Assembly: GCA_031256825.1 (NCBI GenBank)
Contig: JAIRPV010000008.1
Location: forward strand, 1-41,545
Length of the DNA: 41,545 nucleotides
From: Oscillospiraceae bacterium
GTDB lineage: Bacteria; Bacillota; Clostridia; Oscillospirales; Acutalibacteraceae
Direction: 5' to 3'
Below the pieces are notes generated by a model. It ran no database searches and was not told where the DNA came from. It was given only the letters and a program-made list of their open reading frames with translations. The translations under genes were made by a program, and so were the position numbers. Below are positions 25,282 to 33,811 of this stretch, in pieces (the stretch's first letter is position 1; every line of letters starts with the position of its first letter).

Positions 25282-25754
25282 GAACAGCGGTATATCCCGG
25301 GAGCTTCGACCCGGTGACCAACGGGCATCTGGAAATTATCCGCCGGGCGGCCGCGCTGTTCGATCGGCTGGTGGTGTTGGCGGCTGTGAATTTTACGAAG
25401 GAATATCTCTTCACAGCGCAAGAGCGCGTGGAAATGCTGCGGCTTTGCACGAGCGGCCTGCCGAATGTGGATGTGCGGGCTGCGGAAGGCCTTGTGGCGC
25501 TTTATGCCAAAGAAATCGGTGCGACGGCAATCGTAAAAGGGCTGCGCGCCATGTCGGATTTCGACAGCGAGTTCCAGCAGGCGCTGACCAACCGGCAGCT
25601 CAACCCGCAAACAGAAACGATCTTTCTGCCTGCGGCGGGCGAGAGCATGTTCTTAAGCTCCAGCATGGTCAAGCAGGTCTGCGCGCTGGGCGGAGACATT
25701 GGACCCTTTGTTCCGGCGGCGGCGCTGCCAATGATATTGGGAAAATTAGGATAA
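25278..25754 (+). CDS. coaD: Phosphopantetheine adenylyltransferase
   Basis: 158 aa. It makes dephospho-CoA from 4'-phosphopantetheine and ATP. The nucleotidyltransferase motif YPGSFDPVTNGHLEII (TNGH in place of HxGH) is at 5-20, with KGLRAMSDFDSEFQQA and the C-terminal LSSSMVKQV that corresponds to ISSTxVR. ATG 25278 overlaps the rsmD stop and has AGAGGA upstream; an in-frame longer start at 25251 lies inside rsmD. Confidence 0.96.
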   Translation: MRTAVYPGSFDPVTNGHLEIIRRAAALFDRLVVLAAVNFTKEYLFTAQERVEMLRLCTSGLPNVDVRAAEGLVALYAKEIGATAIVKGLRAMSDFDSEFQQALTNRQLNPQTETIFLPAAGESMFLSSSMVKQVCALGGDIGPFVPAAALPMILGKLG

Positions 25755-25822
25755 TAATTCTTTTGATTGAAATTATTTGTATTTAACTGGTTAACGAATC
25801 ACGGAGAGAGTGGGGTGGCATC

Positions 25823-26542
25823 ATGTCGGACAATGTGGATTCTTTACTGACGCAGATCCAGGAGCGGATTGAGGGCGGAAAACGGTTTGGGCGCCTGCGG
25901 ATGGTCGATCCGCAGGAACTGCAAGACCTGCTGGAATCGGTGCGGGCCGCCATGCCCAACACCATTGAGCGGGCACGCGAAATTGTGGCAAAGCGCACGG
26001 AAATCATCGAAGGCGCGCGCGAAGACGCCGAGGGCACCCTGGCCGACGCGCGGCAGAAGTCCGCCGAACTGGAAGCCAGCACCAACGCGCGCGTGCAGGA
26101 GGTGGTGCAGCACGCCAAAGAGCGCGTGCTGCAAATGCGCGCGCAGGGCGAGCAGATTGTGGAAGCGGCGAAGGCGGAGGCCGCGCGCCTGGTGGAGCAG
26201 CACACCATAACCCTGGGCGCGCAGGAGCAGGCCGAACAGATGCTGCGGCAGGCGCGCGCAGCCGCGGAAAAGATAGAGCTGGAAAGCCGCCAGCAGTGCG
26301 AGCAGGCCATTTCGTCCGCGCAGGGGTATAGCCAGGATTTGCTGCGCCGCACAGAGGATTGGGGCATGCAGTATACCGAAGGGGTGCGGTCGGTGGTGGA
26401 AGAAATCGTCAACGAGGCGGAAGAAATTTTAGCCAGTTCCCTGACAGAAATCCGCGGCACAAAAAAGCGGCTGCAAGTCACAATGACAAAATCGGCCAAG
26501 CCGCCGGAGTTTTATCCGCCAGAGGAGCCGGGCGGCTTTTAA
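25823..26542 (+). CDS. Coiled-coil protein (DivIVA/V-ATPase subunit H-like)
   Basis: 239 aa. After a short N-terminus (LLTQIQERIEGGKRFGR, MVDPQELQDLLESVRAAMP) nearly the whole protein from 45 to 215 is a heptad-rich coiled coil full of Ala, Glu, Gln and Arg. The tail is PPEFYPPEEPGGF. Proteins of this shape directly after coaD are common in Clostridia and are annotated as ATPase or vacuolar H+-ATPase subunit H by resemblance alone; DivIVA-like is the better structural description. There is no ATPase motif. GAGAGAGTGGGG precedes ATG. Function unknown. Confidence 0.75.
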   Translation: MSDNVDSLLTQIQERIEGGKRFGRLRMVDPQELQDLLESVRAAMPNTIERAREIVAKRTEIIEGAREDAEGTLADARQKSAELEASTNARVQEVVQHAKERVLQMRAQGEQIVEAAKAEAARLVEQHTITLGAQEQAEQMLRQARAAAEKIELESRQQCEQAISSAQGYSQDLLRRTEDWGMQYTEGVRSVVEEIVNEAEEILASSLTEIRGTKKRLQVTMTKSAKPPEFYPPEEPGGF

Positions 26543-26595
26543 GCGCGCGCGGCGCATGGGTTCGAACGAACTTTTGGCCGCCTGGCAATTCAGGC

Positions 26596-26624
26596 TTGAC
26601 ATTTGCCGGGTTCTGTGCTATACT
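26596..26624 (+). promoter_or_regulatory. Sigma-A promoter of the sugar/glycan operon
   Basis: TTGACA (26596-26601), a 17-bp spacer and TATACT (26619-26624). The leader to the first gene is about 100 nt. No other promoter of this quality is seen before 37552, so the ten genes are probably one transcript. Confidence 0.85.
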
Positions 26625-26730
26625 ATTTCTCGGTTGCGCGCGCGGCGTCTGGCCTTCCCAAGCGGGCGCCGGGCGGAATAAGCGGCCTGAATGCAGGCCA
26701 TAATATGGTGAAGCAAGCGAAGGGATGCCT

Positions 26731-27765
26731 ATGCTGGATTGGCTGTCGGAACAGGATCATTTTCAAACGATTGCATTTGTGCTTTACGTTTTGTTTTCCG
26801 TGCTCTTTTTGCGTTCCCACAGAATCAGCGCGCGGATTGACAAAGTGGCGTCTGCTCGGGTGTTGTCGCGGCTGGCGCAAATCCTTTCGCCGCAGAAAAA
26901 GAGCAAAACGGAAGAAGCTTCCACCATGCCTTCGCTGACCAAAAAGAAAACGTTTGCCTGGTGGCTGCGCTTTACGGACTGGTTGTTCTACGACAAACTG
27001 AAGCTACTGCCAAGCGCGCGCACGGGGCAGCAATTGAATTTCTTTTTGCTGCTGCTGATTTCTTGGGTTGTAGCGCGTCTCAACAGCTGGGTTGGCACGA
27101 CAAATATCTACGGCAGGTGGACACAGCTTCGCGACCAGAAGCAAGAAGCAAGCCTGCTGTTGCAGCAAAGCGAGAAGCTGCTCGTTTTTTCTTTGCAGAT
27201 CATTGTGCTGGCGTTTCTGCTTTGGCTGCCCTTCTTTTTTCTTCTGCGCAAAAACCGGGAGTTTTATCTGGATGTTGGCGCTTTATTTCTTTTGGTGGAC
27301 GTATCCGCCAGAAAACTTGCCATGTGCGCGCATTTTGGCTGCTGCTTCGGCATTCCCTTTTCCTGGGGGGTATACAATAAAAAGCTGGATACAACGGTTT
27401 TCCCCGTGCAGATATTGGAGGGCTGCGTTGGCCTCGCCTGCGTTGTTCTGTGCGTGTTGTATCTGCTGTTCGCGAAGTCCTACCGGCCCGGGCGGGGGTG
27501 TTCGCTATGTTTGTTTTTCTTTCTGATCCCGCGGTTTTTCTGGGACTTTCTGCGCTACCGGGGCGACGATTACCGGAGCTTAGAAGCGAATACCTTCTTT
27601 GGGCTTACCTCGGTGCAGATCGTTTGCGTCGCAGGGACTTTGCTGGGGATCATTTGGCTGTTTTTGCTTCCGCTGGAAAAGAAGCTGATGGCTCGGCTGG
27701 ATGACGTTCTGATGCGCCGTCTGCCAAAACGCCTGAGTCTGTTCCTTGCGGAGCATGACGCATGA
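26731..27765 (+). CDS. Lgt-like polytopic membrane protein
   Basis: 344 aa with about seven membrane helices. The part ARKLAMCAHFGCCFGIPFSWG followed by TVFPVQILEG and, later, FLRYRGDDYRS...GLTSVQIV lines up with the core of prolipoprotein diacylglyceryl transferase (GRxGCFxxGCCYG, FPxQLYE, FRGD, LSxxQ). The invariant GRxGN Arg and Asn are not both kept, and the N-terminal cytoplasmic stretch (35-95) is unusual, so it is a paralogue and probably not the housekeeping Lgt. The second ATG (26731) is chosen because AAGGG is 7 nt upstream; it touches the first ATG at 26725. As first gene of a glycan operon, a lipid-linked transfer role is possible. It overlaps the next gene by ATGA. Confidence 0.65.
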   Translation: MLDWLSEQDHFQTIAFVLYVLFSVLFLRSHRISARIDKVASARVLSRLAQILSPQKKSKTEEASTMPSLTKKKTFAWWLRFTDWLFYDKLKLLPSARTGQQLNFFLLLLISWVVARLNSWVGTTNIYGRWTQLRDQKQEASLLLQQSEKLLVFSLQIIVLAFLLWLPFFFLLRKNREFYLDVGALFLLVDVSARKLAMCAHFGCCFGIPFSWGVYNKKLDTTVFPVQILEGCVGLACVVLCVLYLLFAKSYRPGRGCSLCLFFFLIPRFFWDFLRYRGDDYRSLEANTFFGLTSVQIVCVAGTLLGIIWLFLLPLEKKLMARLDDVLMRRLPKRLSLFLAEHDA

Positions 27766-29744
27766 TGGGATGGAAGGAGTTGGAGAAAGAAGTTTTGGAA
27801 ACCCAGAGAGACATTTACCTTGTGCAGGTGGATACCCTGCGAAAAATGCCGACCCACAGCACGCTATATCTGCCTTATGCCGTTGGAACTTTGTGGGCCT
27901 ACGCCAAACAGGCGCCTGCTGTGGAGGCGAACTATGCGCTGCGGGAACTGATCTGTATGCGGGAACCGGTTGAGCAAGTGGCCGACCGCATCAAAGCCCC
28001 CTTTTTGGTTGGTTTTTCGTGCTATGTTTGGAACACGGAATACAACAAGGTGCTCGCGGGGGAGCTGAAACGGCGTTTTCCGGCATGTCATATCGTTTTT
28101 GGCGGCCACAATGTGCCCTCTGGCAGCGCAATGCTGGACGAGCTGCCCTATGTGGATTTTTTGCTTCACAACGAAGGGGAACTCGGATTTCAGGCGTTGC
28201 TGCTGGAGCTTTGCAAAGAATCCCCGGATGTTACGGCGGTGCCCGGGCTGTCTTATCGGACGGAGCAGGGCGTTATCACCAACGCCATTGCGGTGGCGCA
28301 GTCAGTCGCGGCGTTCCCTTCGCCCTATCTGGAGGGCATTTTTGACCCCTTGATCGCGGCGCATCCGGAAATTGAATGGAGCACCGTTTGGGAGACCAAC
28401 CGCGGTTGTCCGCATCATTGTATCTATTGCGACTGGGGGCAGCACAAAGCAAAGGTGCGGCAATTTCCCATGGAACGGCTTTTGGCCGAAATTGAATGGT
28501 TTTCCCGGAACAGGATAGGGTTTATCTACGGCGCCGACGCGAACTTTGGTATTTTTGCGCGTGACGAAGATTTGCTCGACGCGCTGGCCGACGTGCACGG
28601 CCGCACGGGCTATCCGCGCCTGTTCGACGTCAACACAACAAAAACCCTGAACGAGCGCGTATTCCGTATCACCGAAAAACTCAATCGAAGCGGCCTGGAT
28701 AAAACAGGGCCAAGCCTGGCGATGCAAAGCATGTCGCCAGAAGTGCTGCGCATCATCGGGCGCCAGAATATAGACGAGAACATGTTTGCCCAGTGGATTC
28801 GCCGCTGCCGCCAGGCGGGGTACCGGACGCACACCGATTTGATTATGGGCCTGCCGGGGGAAACGCTGCAAAGCTTCTGCACCGGCGTAGAAAAATTGTT
28901 TGTGCTGGGGCAGCACGAGGGCATTCGATATTTTCTGTGCAACCTGCTGCCGAACGCGCTGATGGCTGCCCCCGCAATGCGCGAAAAATACAAAATCCGT
29001 GCCACGCGCTTTATTTTTAAACTAACCATGGAGGCGGCTCCCGAAATCATTAATGAATACATCGAAAGTGTGGACGAGACGTCGACAATGCCCTTTGCGG
29101 ACATGCTGACCGCCAATTATTTTATTTTTTTGGTGCACAGCATGCATAGTTTTGGCTTGCTGCGCCTGATTGCCATGTTTTTCCACACCGAAAAAATTGT
29201 TTCCTACGCTGATTTTTATATGGGCCTGCTTGATTTTTGCCATCGGCGGCCCGACACACTGCCCGGCGAAGCGATGGCGCGCATCGAAACGCATTTTAGC
29301 GATATGGCCCGCAGCAGAGAGCCGGAACTCCTGGAGATCCCCGGCTTTGGCTTCGGGAACATGAGCGACGACCAATATTTAATCAGCCGCGCTATTTTGG
29401 AACTGGACCGTTTTTACGCCGGCGCGGAAGAGTTCCTGCGGCAATTTTCCGCGCAGCCCGATGTGTTCGCGCAGCTGCTGCGTTATCAGCGTGAGAGCAT
29501 CCTGCTGCCGCGCGCGGAAGAAAAAACGCTCTGTTTTGATTATGATTTCCCCGCCTATTTCAACGCGATCTACGACGGCGCGCCAGCTCCGCTCCAAAAG
29601 AAAGCCGTGCGGCTGCGCTTTTCGTTTGACGACTGCGACATTTCAGACGAGCAAAAATATTTCCACACCATCGTGCAGTTGGGGCGCTTTACGAGCAAGG
29701 CGTTCTATACCATCGACTATCTTCCCGCGGAAGGGGTTGGTTGA
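27762..29744 (+). CDS. B12-binding-domain radical SAM protein
   Basis: 660 aa. The N-terminal 180 residues look like a Rossmann-type cobalamin-binding domain (FLVGFSCYVWNTEYN, HIVFGGHNVPSG, VDFLLHNEGELGFQALL). The radical SAM cluster motif GCPHHCIYCDWG has Cys at 216, 220 and 223. Then come the SAM-binding GADANFGIF region, a glycine turn DLIMGLPGE, and a long C-terminal domain of 250 residues with no motif I know. Proteins with CxYCDWG are often B12-dependent C- or P-methyltransferases in natural-product and glycan clusters. The B12 ligand DxHxxG is not clear, so cobalamin use is uncertain. It overlaps both neighbours and so is tightly coupled. Confidence 0.85.
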   Translation: MMGWKELEKEVLETQRDIYLVQVDTLRKMPTHSTLYLPYAVGTLWAYAKQAPAVEANYALRELICMREPVEQVADRIKAPFLVGFSCYVWNTEYNKVLAGELKRRFPACHIVFGGHNVPSGSAMLDELPYVDFLLHNEGELGFQALLLELCKESPDVTAVPGLSYRTEQGVITNAIAVAQSVAAFPSPYLEGIFDPLIAAHPEIEWSTVWETNRGCPHHCIYCDWGQHKAKVRQFPMERLLAEIEWFSRNRIGFIYGADANFGIFARDEDLLDALADVHGRTGYPRLFDVNTTKTLNERVFRITEKLNRSGLDKTGPSLAMQSMSPEVLRIIGRQNIDENMFAQWIRRCRQAGYRTHTDLIMGLPGETLQSFCTGVEKLFVLGQHEGIRYFLCNLLPNALMAAPAMREKYKIRATRFIFKLTMEAAPEIINEYIESVDETSTMPFADMLTANYFIFLVHSMHSFGLLRLIAMFFHTEKIVSYADFYMGLLDFCHRRPDTLPGEAMARIETHFSDMARSREPELLEIPGFGFGNMSDDQYLISRAILELDRFYAGAEEFLRQFSAQPDVFAQLLRYQRESILLPRAEEKTLCFDYDFPAYFNAIYDGAPAPLQKKAVRLRFSFDDCDISDEQKYFHTIVQLGRFTSKAFYTIDYLPAEGVG

Positions 29745-30589
29745 CCATCGCGCTTCCAAAGGCGTTTGTGTTTGGGGCGGGCTCGGGAGCTGGCTCCTTT
29801 TTGGGCCTGATCCAAAAAAAATACCAGGTCATTTGTTTGCTGGATAACGACGAGGCGAAGTGGAACAGCCGCGTGGAAGGGATTCCTGTTTGCCGGCCAA
29901 GCATGATACGGGAAGCGGACTACGACAAGATTGTGATCGCTTCCAGCGCCGGCCTGGATGCGATGGTGGAACAGCTGATCGGCATGGGGGTTGGCTATGG
30001 CCGCATCGATACGACGTATGTTGGCGCCATCGAACAGCCCCGCCTTCTTTTTTTAGAAAAGCTGGGGGAGTTGCTGGCGGAGCGGGGCGTTTGCGGCAGC
30101 GTGGCCGAAGCCGGGGTGTTTCAGGGCGCGTTCGCCAAAGAAATCAATCGCGTCTTTCCCGCAAAAAAGCTTTTTTTGTTCGACACATTCTCGGGCTTCG
30201 ACGCAAGGGATCTGCGGGCGGAACGGGAGCACCGGTATTCGCGGCGGGGGGAAGGCTTTTTTGGCGGCACGAGCGAAGAGCTGGTGCGGCGGCAGCTCCC
30301 GCGTGAAGCGCTGTGCGTGATCCGCAAAGGGTATTTTCCGGAAACCGCCGAAGGCCTGGATGAGATCTTCTGTTTCGTCCATCTGGATCTGGATTTATAC
30401 CAGCCTACGCTTGCGGGGCTGGAGTATTTTTACCCCCGCATGGCAAAAGGCGGCGTGATATTGGTTCACGATTATTTTTCGGATGAATACGCGGGCGTAA
30501 AAAAAGCGGTTCAAACATTCGAAAAAGCAAACGGGCGGCTTTCGCTTTTTCCAATCGGAGATTTGTTCAGCCTCGGCATACAGTGCTGA
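29741..30589 (+). CDS. TylF/MycF-type methyltransferase with N-terminal Rossmann domain
   Basis: 282 aa in two domains. Residues 1-90 (FVFGAGSGAGSFLGLIQ, VICLLDNDEAKW, IVIASSAGLDAMVEQL) resemble the small nucleotide-binding domain found ahead of sugar acetyltransferases such as PglD. Residues 105-282 match macrocin O-methyltransferase TylF/MycF: VAEAGVFQGAFAKEINR, FLFDTFSGFDARD, CFVHLDLDLYQPTLAGLEYF and the metal-site GGVILVHDYFSDEY. These enzymes methylate hydroxyls of sugars using Mg2+. The start is TTG 29741, overlapping the previous stop (TTGA) with AAGGGG 4 nt before it. The fused layout suggests the enzyme binds a nucleotide sugar (inference). Confidence 0.88.
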   Translation: MTIALPKAFVFGAGSGAGSFLGLIQKKYQVICLLDNDEAKWNSRVEGIPVCRPSMIREADYDKIVIASSAGLDAMVEQLIGMGVGYGRIDTTYVGAIEQPRLLFLEKLGELLAERGVCGSVAEAGVFQGAFAKEINRVFPAKKLFLFDTFSGFDARDLRAEREHRYSRRGEGFFGGTSEELVRRQLPREALCVIRKGYFPETAEGLDEIFCFVHLDLDLYQPTLAGLEYFYPRMAKGGVILVHDYFSDEYAGVKKAVQTFEKANGRLSLFPIGDLFSLGIQC

Positions 30590-30611
30590 GCTTGATAGCG
30601 AGGTGCGAGAA

Positions 30612-31643
30612 ATGAATGTTTTGGTGACGGGGAACCTGGGTTATATCGGCAGCGTGATGGTTCCCTATCTGGTGAAGAAAAACCACAGAGTGTCGGGCCT
30701 GGACACGGGATATTACGCGGGCGACGCGATGTATCCCTTCCGGCAGCCGGTGGCGCGCCAGATCAACAAAGACATCCGCGATGTGGAACCCGGCGATTTT
30801 GCCGGATACGACGCGGTGATTCATTTGGCTGCCCTTTCGAACGACCCGATTGGCGAACTGAACCCCAGCCTGACAGAAGAGATTAATCTGCGCGCAACGC
30901 TGCGCGTGGCCGAATGCGCGAAGCGGGCGGGCGTCAGCCGGTTCCTCTTTGCCTCTTCGCCCAGCATCTATGGCATTTCGAGCCAGAACAGTGCGCTGGA
31001 TGAAGACGCGGCAAAAGCGCCCCTCACCGTTTATGCCCGCACAAAATGGCAGGCGGAACAGCAGCTGGGCGGCTTCAGCGGCGGCGATTTTTTTTGCGTC
31101 TACCTGCGGCCCTCAACCGCCTACGGCGCCAGCCCCATGTTTCGCGGCGATTTGGTCTTCAATAATTTTATCGCCTGCGCCTACACCACGGGCAAAATAG
31201 AAATCAAGAGCGACGGCGCGCCGTGGCGGCCGCTGGCGCATGTGGAAGATATTGCGGAAGGCTTTGCGGCGGCTCTGGCCGCGCCGCGCGAACTGGTGGA
31301 AAACAGGGCCTTCCATATCGGGGTGCCCGGCGGCAATTATACGGTGCGCGATATCGCGCAGGCGGCGCAGAACGCCCTGCCGCAAGTGCCCCTGACATTC
31401 AGCGGCGAACATGCCCGTTCCCGCTCTTATCAGGCGAGCTTCCGCCGGATCCTGACGGAGTTGGGGGAATACTATCGGCCCCGGTGGAATCTGGAAAAAA
31501 GCGCCGCGGAGATTCTTGCGCTGTTCGAGAAAGTGCATTTCAGCCGGGAGGATTTTGAAGGCCCCCGCACCATACGCATCCAAAGGCTCCAAACGCTTTT
31601 AGAAGAAGGCAAGCTGACCAGCGCTCTCAGGTGGAAGGTATGA
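30612..31643 (+). CDS. SDR-family NAD-dependent sugar nucleotide epimerase/reductase
   Basis: 343 aa extended short-chain dehydrogenase. The NAD motif GNLGYIG is at 8-14, with IHLAALSND, the active-site part FASSPSIYG and the catalytic YxxxK as YARTKWQAE. The 4,6-dehydratase motif T-D-E is absent, so it is not a CDP-glucose 4,6-dehydratase of the usual kind; epimerase or ketoreductase is more likely. The C-terminal RLQTLLEEGKLTSALRW is found in a branch of sugar SDRs. ATG 30612 is preferred over an in-frame upstream start at 30603 because GAGG lies 8 nt before it. It overlaps rfbF by ATGA. Confidence 0.88.
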   Translation: MNVLVTGNLGYIGSVMVPYLVKKNHRVSGLDTGYYAGDAMYPFRQPVARQINKDIRDVEPGDFAGYDAVIHLAALSNDPIGELNPSLTEEINLRATLRVAECAKRAGVSRFLFASSPSIYGISSQNSALDEDAAKAPLTVYARTKWQAEQQLGGFSGGDFFCVYLRPSTAYGASPMFRGDLVFNNFIACAYTTGKIEIKSDGAPWRPLAHVEDIAEGFAAALAAPRELVENRAFHIGVPGGNYTVRDIAQAAQNALPQVPLTFSGEHARSRSYQASFRRILTELGEYYRPRWNLEKSAAEILALFEKVHFSREDFEGPRTIRIQRLQTLLEEGKLTSALRWKV

Positions 31644-32413
31644 AAGCGGTGATTTTGGCGGGCGGCTTAGGCTCCCGCATAACGGAAGAAAGCCACCTGC
31701 GGCCAAAACCGATGGTTGAAATCGGCGAGCAGCCGCTGCTATGGCATATCATGAAACTTTATTCCCACTATGGCGTCAATGATTTTATCATTTGCGCCGG
31801 CTACATGCAGCAAAAAATAAAGGAATATTTTTCCAGTTACTATTTGCACCGCAGCGATATCACGTTCGATTTTACGCGCGGCGGCGCCGTGACCGTGCAC
31901 AGCAATGTGGCCGAGCCATGGAAAGTGACCGTTGCCGACACAGGCATGCATACCATGACCGGCGGCCGGCTGCTGCGCGCGCGCGGCTATATTGGCGAAG
32001 AGCCGTTTTTGCTGACCTATGGCGACGGCGTTGCCGACGTTGACATCGGCGCGCTGCTGAACTTCCACCACGAAAAAAAGAAACTGGCCACAGTAACGGC
32101 AGTTAGCACCCAGCAGCGCTTCGGCGTCATGCGCGCGGACGAAAACAGCTTAATTACGGAATTCCGCGAAAAAAGCGGCATGGATAACATCAGCATCAAC
32201 GGCGGGTTTATGGTGCTCGAGCCAAAGATCTTCGATTACATCGAAGGCGACGCAACGGTGTTTGAGCGCGAACCCATGGAACGCCTGACGGCGGAAGGGC
32301 AGCTGGCGGCCTACCAGCACAAAGGCTTTTGGCAGTGCATGGACACCCTGCGCGACAAACTTTTGCTGGAACAGCTCTGGGACAGCGGCAAAGCGCCCTG
32401 GAAGGTTTGGTGA
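31640..32413 (+). CDS. rfbF: Glucose-1-phosphate cytidylyltransferase
   Basis: 257 aa, exactly the family length. It makes CDP-glucose from CTP and glucose 1-phosphate, the entry step to all CDP-3,6-dideoxy sugars. The nucleotide motif LAGGLGSRITEESHLRPKPM, WHIMKLYSHYGVNDFIICAGY, AEPWKVTVADTG, and LTYGDGVADVDI with the metal-binding Asp pair are all seen. ATG 31640 has GGAAGG upstream. It is the step-one enzyme of this operon and the clearest sign that the sugar is CDP-linked. Confidence 0.95.
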   Translation: MKAVILAGGLGSRITEESHLRPKPMVEIGEQPLLWHIMKLYSHYGVNDFIICAGYMQQKIKEYFSSYYLHRSDITFDFTRGGAVTVHSNVAEPWKVTVADTGMHTMTGGRLLRARGYIGEEPFLLTYGDGVADVDIGALLNFHHEKKKLATVTAVSTQQRFGVMRADENSLITEFREKSGMDNISINGGFMVLEPKIFDYIEGDATVFEREPMERLTAEGQLAAYQHKGFWQCMDTLRDKLLLEQLWDSGKAPWKVW

Positions 32414-32470
32414 AACACAGCGGCCCGAAGGCGCTTGCGCGCGCAAAACGGGCGGGAAAGGCAGGACGGG

Positions 32471-33784
32471 ATGCAGACACAGGCAAGGGCGGAAATCCTC
32501 CGCCTGGTGCGGGACTATTGCGAGCAATATCATGGGCCGCCGGCGTTTGTTCCGGGCGCGCCGATTCCCTATGCGCGGCGCGTCTACGACGCGGAAGAAA
32601 TGACAGCCCTCGTGGACGCCTCGCTGGATTTTTGGCTGACGGCGGGCCGCTATGCCGAAGCGTTCGAGGCCGCGCTGGCGCAATTTTTGCGCGTTGAGCA
32701 CTGCCTGTTGGTCAATTCCGGCTCCAGCGCGAATTTGCTCGCCTTTATGGCGCTGACTTCCCCCCTGCTGGGAGAGCGCGCGATCCGGCCGGGCGACGAG
32801 GTGCTAACCGTTGCCGCGGGGTTCCCGACCACCGTTTCGCCTTTGATCCAATATGGCGCGGTTCCGGTATTTGTCGACGTCACCATACCGCAATACAACA
32901 TTGACGCGGCGCAGCTCGATCGCGCCTGGTCCCCTCGCATGAAGGCCGTGATGCTGGCGCACACGCTGGGCAATCCCTTCCCCGTCGCTGCCGTTAAGGC
33001 GTTCTGCCGGGAGCGCGGGCTTTGGCTCATTGAGGATAACTGCGACGCGCTGGGTTCGGAATATACCCTGGAAGGGCAAACGGGCTACACCGGAACGTTT
33101 GGCGACGTTGGCACATCCAGCTTTTATCCGCCGCACCATATCACCACGGGCGAAGGCGGCGCGGTTTATACCAACAACGCGCTGTTAGCAAAAATCCTGC
33201 GCTCCATGCGGGACTGGGGGCGCGACTGCGTCTGCCCCTCCGGGCAAGACAACCTGTGCGGCAATCGCTTTGGCGGACAATATGGCACTTTGCCGCCGGG
33301 CTACGATCATAAATATGTGTTTTCGCATTTTGGGTATAATTTTAAGGCGACCGAGATGCAGGCCGCCATCGGATGCGCGCAGCTAAAAAAACTGCCCGGA
33401 TTCATTGAACAGCGCCGCGCCAATTTTAACCGCCTGACGGAACTTTTGGCGCCGCTGCGGGAGCGCCTGATCCTCCCCCAGGCCGAGGAGCACGCGAACC
33501 CGAGCTGGTTTGGTTTTATTTTAACCTGCCGCGAGGGCCTTGACCGCACGGCGCTGGTGCGGACGCTGGAAGCCAAGGGCGTGCAGACGAGGATGCTTTT
33601 TTCGGGCAACATGCTGCGCCACCCGTGTTTTACCAATCTGCCGGCGGCGGCGTACCGGGTGGCGGGCGAACTGAACAACAGCAACATTGTAACGGAGCGT
33701 TCGTTTTGGGTTGGCGTGTCCCCGTGCCTTTCGGCGCAACAGGTGGAATATATGGGCGCGGCCATACGGGAATGCGCGGGATAA
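32471..33784 (+). CDS. rfbH: CDP-6-deoxy-4-keto-glucose 3-dehydrase (E1, RfbH)
   Basis: 437 aa, the family length. The iron-sulfur and PMP-dependent enzyme removes the C3 hydroxyl from CDP-4-keto-6-deoxyglucose. Two diagnostic features are seen: the PLP-binding Lys of aminotransferases is replaced in YPPHHITTGEGGAVYTNN by His (222-223), and the [2Fe-2S] motif CxC-x7-C is at 253, 255 and 263, with a further Cys at 191 in EDNCDALGS. ATG 32471 is chosen for its length and for AGGACGGG directly upstream; a frame from 32435 is longer without match. The enzyme needs a reductase partner (E3, RfbI) that is not in this window. Confidence 0.95.
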   Translation: MQTQARAEILRLVRDYCEQYHGPPAFVPGAPIPYARRVYDAEEMTALVDASLDFWLTAGRYAEAFEAALAQFLRVEHCLLVNSGSSANLLAFMALTSPLLGERAIRPGDEVLTVAAGFPTTVSPLIQYGAVPVFVDVTIPQYNIDAAQLDRAWSPRMKAVMLAHTLGNPFPVAAVKAFCRERGLWLIEDNCDALGSEYTLEGQTGYTGTFGDVGTSSFYPPHHITTGEGGAVYTNNALLAKILRSMRDWGRDCVCPSGQDNLCGNRFGGQYGTLPPGYDHKYVFSHFGYNFKATEMQAAIGCAQLKKLPGFIEQRRANFNRLTELLAPLRERLILPQAEEHANPSWFGFILTCREGLDRTALVRTLEAKGVQTRMLFSGNMLRHPCFTNLPAAAYRVAGELNNSNIVTERSFWVGVSPCLSAQQVEYMGAAIRECAG

Positions 33785-33811
33785 CCCAAACGCGCGCAAG
33801 AGGGTAACTAT

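Noticed and set aside
26555-26575. tRNA T-arm (GGTTCGAAC)
   Set aside because: The GGTTCGAAC string has no matching acceptor, D or anticodon stems around it.
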